DNA from: Pseudaeromonas paramecii
GTDB taxonomy: Bacteria > Pseudomonadota > Gammaproteobacteria > Enterobacterales > Aeromonadaceae
DNA: 64,000 nt
Reading direction: 5' to 3'
Assembly (NCBI RefSeq): GCF_039540575.1
Contig: NZ_BAABFC010000006.1
Span: forward strand, 62,001-126,000
Below are positions 61,462 through 64,000 of this stretch, piece by piece (position 1 is the first letter of the stretch; the number at the start of each line of letters is the position of its first letter). The notes below the pieces were generated by a model. It was given only the letters and a program-made list of their open reading frames with translations. It ran no database searches and was not told the DNA's origin. The translations under genes and the position numbers were made by a program.

Positions 61462-62238
61462 CTATTGCTCGACTGGTTTAGGGGGCTGTGGCATCCGCAT
61501 GGGTGAAGGGGCCAATTTGGCTAGGGCTTGATTGAGGCCATCGCGCAACTGACGACCTTGCTCCGTGTGGCGAAAGCAGACCACCAGCTGTTTGAATTCC
61601 AACAACCGGGGGGACATGGTGAGCTGGCTGGCCAAGGGACGCAGTTCCGGGTCATGGCGCAACAGGTAGCTAAACACCAGGGGATCCACCACCGCCAGAT
61701 CGATACGGCCGGCGGCCAGCTTGCGCAGGTTGTTGCGATCCGAGTTGGCCGCATCGGTATGCAGCAGGCCGGCGCTGGCCAGGGTATCGAAATCCTCGGT
61801 GTTGACGTAACCGGCTACCACGCCGATGCGGTAGGGCTGCAGCTGGAGTAGCCGTTGCCAACGGATGAGTGGCTGATCTCGACGCTGGGCCAGCCCCAAG
61901 GGGGCGGGCATCAGGGGATCGCTGCAATAGAAGTTCTTCGTCAGTCGCGGCGAAGCATATTCCGGCAGGTAGCCCACATAGGGAGAGTCGGTTTGCACCA
62001 GCCGCAAGGCCCGGCGCCAGGGGTAGTAATCGATCTGGGCCTGTTTGCCCAACCGTGCCATGGCCTGGTGGAGCCGCTGGCCGACCAAGCCATCTTGAGG
62101 GAGGCGGGCGCCCACATAAGGCGGCCATTCCAAGGAGGCGAAGCGCAGCGACTCGGTTGCCTGGGCCGCCGAGCATAACAAGCCGATACCCACCAGGATA
62201 GCGCCAACCCGCCCCAAGCCCTGCTCCTCACCTGTCAT
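61462..62238 (-). CDS. Periplasmic solute-binding-like protein (SBP_bac_3 fold)
   Basis: The 258-residue protein has a signal peptide (residues 1-27, ending AQA). A family 3 binding-protein fold follows: SLEWPPYVGARLPQDG at the start, YYPWRRALRLV, a GVVAGYVNTEDF hinge and RIDLAVVDPLVF. Such proteins without a transporter are common in vibrios and aeromonads, and their roles are unknown. The ATG at 62238 is chosen because it places the signal peptide at the N-terminus; the open frame extends 50 codons upstream without a recognisable export signal. It is divergent from dauA. Confidence 0.78.
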   Translation of the reverse strand: MTGEEQGLGRVGAILVGIGLLCSAAQATESLRFASLEWPPYVGARLPQDGLVGQRLHQAMARLGKQAQIDYYPWRRALRLVQTDSPYVGYLPEYASPRLTKNFYCSDPLMPAPLGLAQRRDQPLIRWQRLLQLQPYRIGVVAGYVNTEDFDTLASAGLLHTDAANSDRNNLRKLAAGRIDLAVVDPLVFSYLLRHDPELRPLASQLTMSPRLLEFKQLVVCFRHTEQGRQLRDGLNQALAKLAPSPMRMPQPPKPVEQ

Positions 62239-62422
62239 CCATGACCAGATAGTAATCAAACTGTTACTGACTTTATCACCCCAAACAGGTCCCTGCCGAA
62301 CCATAAACTGGCAAACGCCAATTACCCGATAAAATGTGATCCATGTCACACCATATTTCCATATTCGGCGTATGGTGTCGCGGTTCATTTTGTCTCTTGT
62401 TCCTGTGCGGAGCTCCTATCTG

Positions 62423-64000
62423 ATGTATTCACAACGACAACGTATCCGGCTGGCCAGTGCCCTGCGGGAGGCTTGCCTATCCGAGTCCTATGGTTTGCAG
62501 CGGTTGTTCAAGGATATCTTGGCCGGGTTGACCGTGGGCATCATCGCCATCCCACTGTCCATGGCCCTGGCCATCGCCAGTGGTGTGCCGCCGCAACACG
62601 GCCTCTATACCGCCGTGATTGCCGGGGTGGTGATTGCTGCGCTGGGCGGCTCCCGCTTCAGCGTCTCCGGCCCCACGGCGGCGTTTGTGGTGATCCTCTA
62701 CCCGGTGGCACAACAATTTGGTGTCGCCGGTCTGCTGGTGGCCAGCCTGATGTGTGGCGCCATGCTGGTCATGATGGGCTTGGGCCGCCTGGGTCGGCTG
62801 ATCGGCTATATCCCCATGCCGGTGACCCTGGGTTTTACCATGGGCATCGGCATCGTCATCGCCACCTTGCAGATCAAGGATTTCTTCGGGCTGACCCTGC
62901 TGGAGATGCCGGAACATTATGTCGATAAGGTGCAGGCCCTGTGGCAGGCACTGCCCAGCTGGCAGGGGGGCGATACCCTGGTGGGAGGCGTGACCCTGGC
63001 TACCTTGTTGATCTGGCCGCGGCTGCACTTGCCCTTACCGGGGCATTTGCCGGCGGTGCTGTTGGGCTGGGGCGTTGCCTACCTGCTGGCGGGGCAGGGG
63101 GTCGAGGTGGCGACCATCGGCAGCCGTTTCAGCTATACCCTGGCGGATGGTACGACCGGTCACGGCATTCCCTCCAGCCTGCCGGCCTTTGCCTTTCCCT
63201 GGAACCTGCCGGGGCCCGATGGGCAGCCATTGCACTGGGACTGGTCGCTGTTTCGCGCCTTGCTGCCGGCGGCCTTCTCCATGGCGCTGCTGGGTGCCAT
63301 TGAATCCCTGCTGTGTGCCGTGGTCCTTGATGGCATGACGGGGCGCAAACACCACTCCAACACAGAGCTCATCGGCCAGGGGATCGGCAACCTGTTGGCG
63401 CCATTCTTCGGCGGCATCACGGCCACCGCCGCCATTGCCCGCTCCGCCGCCAATGTGCGGGCCGGCGCCAGCTCGCCGGTGGCGGCCATGGTGCATGGCC
63501 TGGTGGTGCTGCTGGCGTTGCTGGCCCTGGCCTCACAGCTCTCCGCCCTGCCGTTGGCGGCCATGTCGGCCCTGCTGTTGATGGTGGCCTGGAACATGAG
63601 TGAGGCCCACAAGGTTTGGGGCCTTATTCGCAAGGCGCCCTTCAACGACATCGCCATCATGCTGATCTGCATCAGCCTGACGGTGCTGTTTGACATGGTG
63701 GTGGCCATCACCTTTGGCATAGTACTGGCCTCCTTGCTGTTTATGCGTGACATCGCCAAGATGACCCGATTGGTGGATCTCTCGCTGGATCGCCGCCATA
63801 GCCACCGCATCCCCGAGGGTTGGCAGGCCTACAAGATCTCGGGCCCGCTGTTCTTTGCCGCCGCCGACCGGCTGTTTGCCGAGCTGCAAGGCCGGGCCCA
63901 GGGGCTGCAAGGGGTGGTGCTGCAATGGGATGGGGTCTCCATCCTGGATGCCGGCGGCTTCAACGCCTTCGAGGCCTGCTGTCGTCAGTTGCGTCAGGAT
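62423..64000 (+). CDS. dauA: C4-dicarboxylate transporter DauA (SulP family), 3' end outside window
   Basis: The visible 526 codons match E. coli DauA (YchM) closely: DILAGLTVGIIAIPLSMALAI, GGSRFSVSGPTAAFVVILYPV, a pore region with GIGNLLAPFFGGITAT, and RSAANVRAGASSPVAA. The STAS domain begins near residue 470 and is cut by the window end within VLQWDGVSILDAGGF. DauA imports succinate and other C4-dicarboxylates under aerobic, acidic conditions in E. coli. The ATG at 62423 follows GGAGCTCC. Overall it has about 11-14 helices in the SulP fold. Confidence 0.92.
   Translation, partial: MYSQRQRIRLASALREACLSESYGLQRLFKDILAGLTVGIIAIPLSMALAIASGVPPQHGLYTAVIAGVVIAALGGSRFSVSGPTAAFVVILYPVAQQFGVAGLLVASLMCGAMLVMMGLGRLGRLIGYIPMPVTLGFTMGIGIVIATLQIKDFFGLTLLEMPEHYVDKVQALWQALPSWQGGDTLVGGVTLATLLIWPRLHLPLPGHLPAVLLGWGVAYLLAGQGVEVATIGSRFSYTLADGTTGHGIPSSLPAFAFPWNLPGPDGQPLHWDWSLFRALLPAAFSMALLGAIESLLCAVVLDGMTGRKHHSNTELIGQGIGNLLAPFFGGITATAAIARSAANVRAGASSPVAAMVHGLVVLLALLALASQLSALPLAAMSALLLMVAWNMSEAHKVWGLIRKAPFNDIAIMLICISLTVLFDMVVAITFGIVLASLLFMRDIAKMTRLVDLSLDRRHSHRIPEGWQAYKISGPLFFAAADRLFAELQGRAQGLQGVVLQWDGVSILDAGGFNAFEACCRQLRQD

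Overview
The window is about 64 kb of moderately GC-rich, densely coding chromosome from a gammaproteobacterium. The best fit is the Aeromonadales (Aeromonas, Oceanimonas or Zobellella type). This rests on close resemblance of many proteins to enterobacterial and aeromonad orthologues (OppBCDF, YbiT, RpsA, IhfB, LapAB, PhoPQ, FadIJ, SodB, DauA) together with a rhombosortase, an H-NS gene and a lysine-riboswitch-controlled NhaC-type transporter. The genus is an inference. There is no prophage, insertion sequence, CRISPR array or rRNA. One tRNA gene, tRNA-Ser(UGA), is present.

Layout. 1-5.1 kb: the opp oligopeptide ABC operon, with oppA cut by the window edge and a terminator hairpin between oppA and oppB. 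5.4-11.7 kb: a PheP/AroP-type aromatic amino-acid permease, a stand-alone trpB, the nitric-oxide sensor nsrR, trkH and an SLC1-type symporter. 11.8-20.8 kb, mostly minus strand: a divergent class A penicillin-binding protein, a Cache-domain chemoreceptor, the ABC-F protein YbiT, a DHA2 drug exporter and yhbP. 20.8-21.9 kb: the 3' stub of a lost yccA gene next to serT, then an RluA-type pseudouridine synthase. 22.1-26.5 kb: the aapJQMP amino-acid ABC operon behind a good sigma-54 promoter with an NtrC-like site.

26.5-33.5 kb is a conserved housekeeping block: ribA, then cmk-rpsA-ihfB-lapA-lapB-pyrF, with rhombosortase and hns on the opposite strand. 33.7-35.6 kb: a lysine riboswitch and its NhaC-family (LysW-type) transporter. 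35.6-37.4 kb: tdk and an EAL-HDOD protein. 37.6-48.8 kb: fatty-acid genes fadL and fadIJ enclosing a six-gene moxR-DUF58-DUF4381-batA-batB-batD operon. 48.8-54.7 kb: an M16 protease, sixA, a small unknown protein and phoPQ. 54.7-64 kb: rimO, a Gfo/Idh oxidoreductase, sodB, grxD, an orphan BMP-type nucleoside-binding protein with a LacI-type operator, a second SLC1-type symporter, a small solute-binding-like protein and the start of dauA.

No wholly new multi-gene system was found. The most informative observations are regulatory: the sigma-54/NtrC promoter of aap, the Shine-Dalgarno-masking hairpins of the lysine-riboswitch gene and of phoP, and the LacI-type operator of the BMP gene. Others worth checking are the fad-bracketed MoxR/Bat operon, the altered catalytic positions of the penicillin-binding protein, and the yccA stub at serT.
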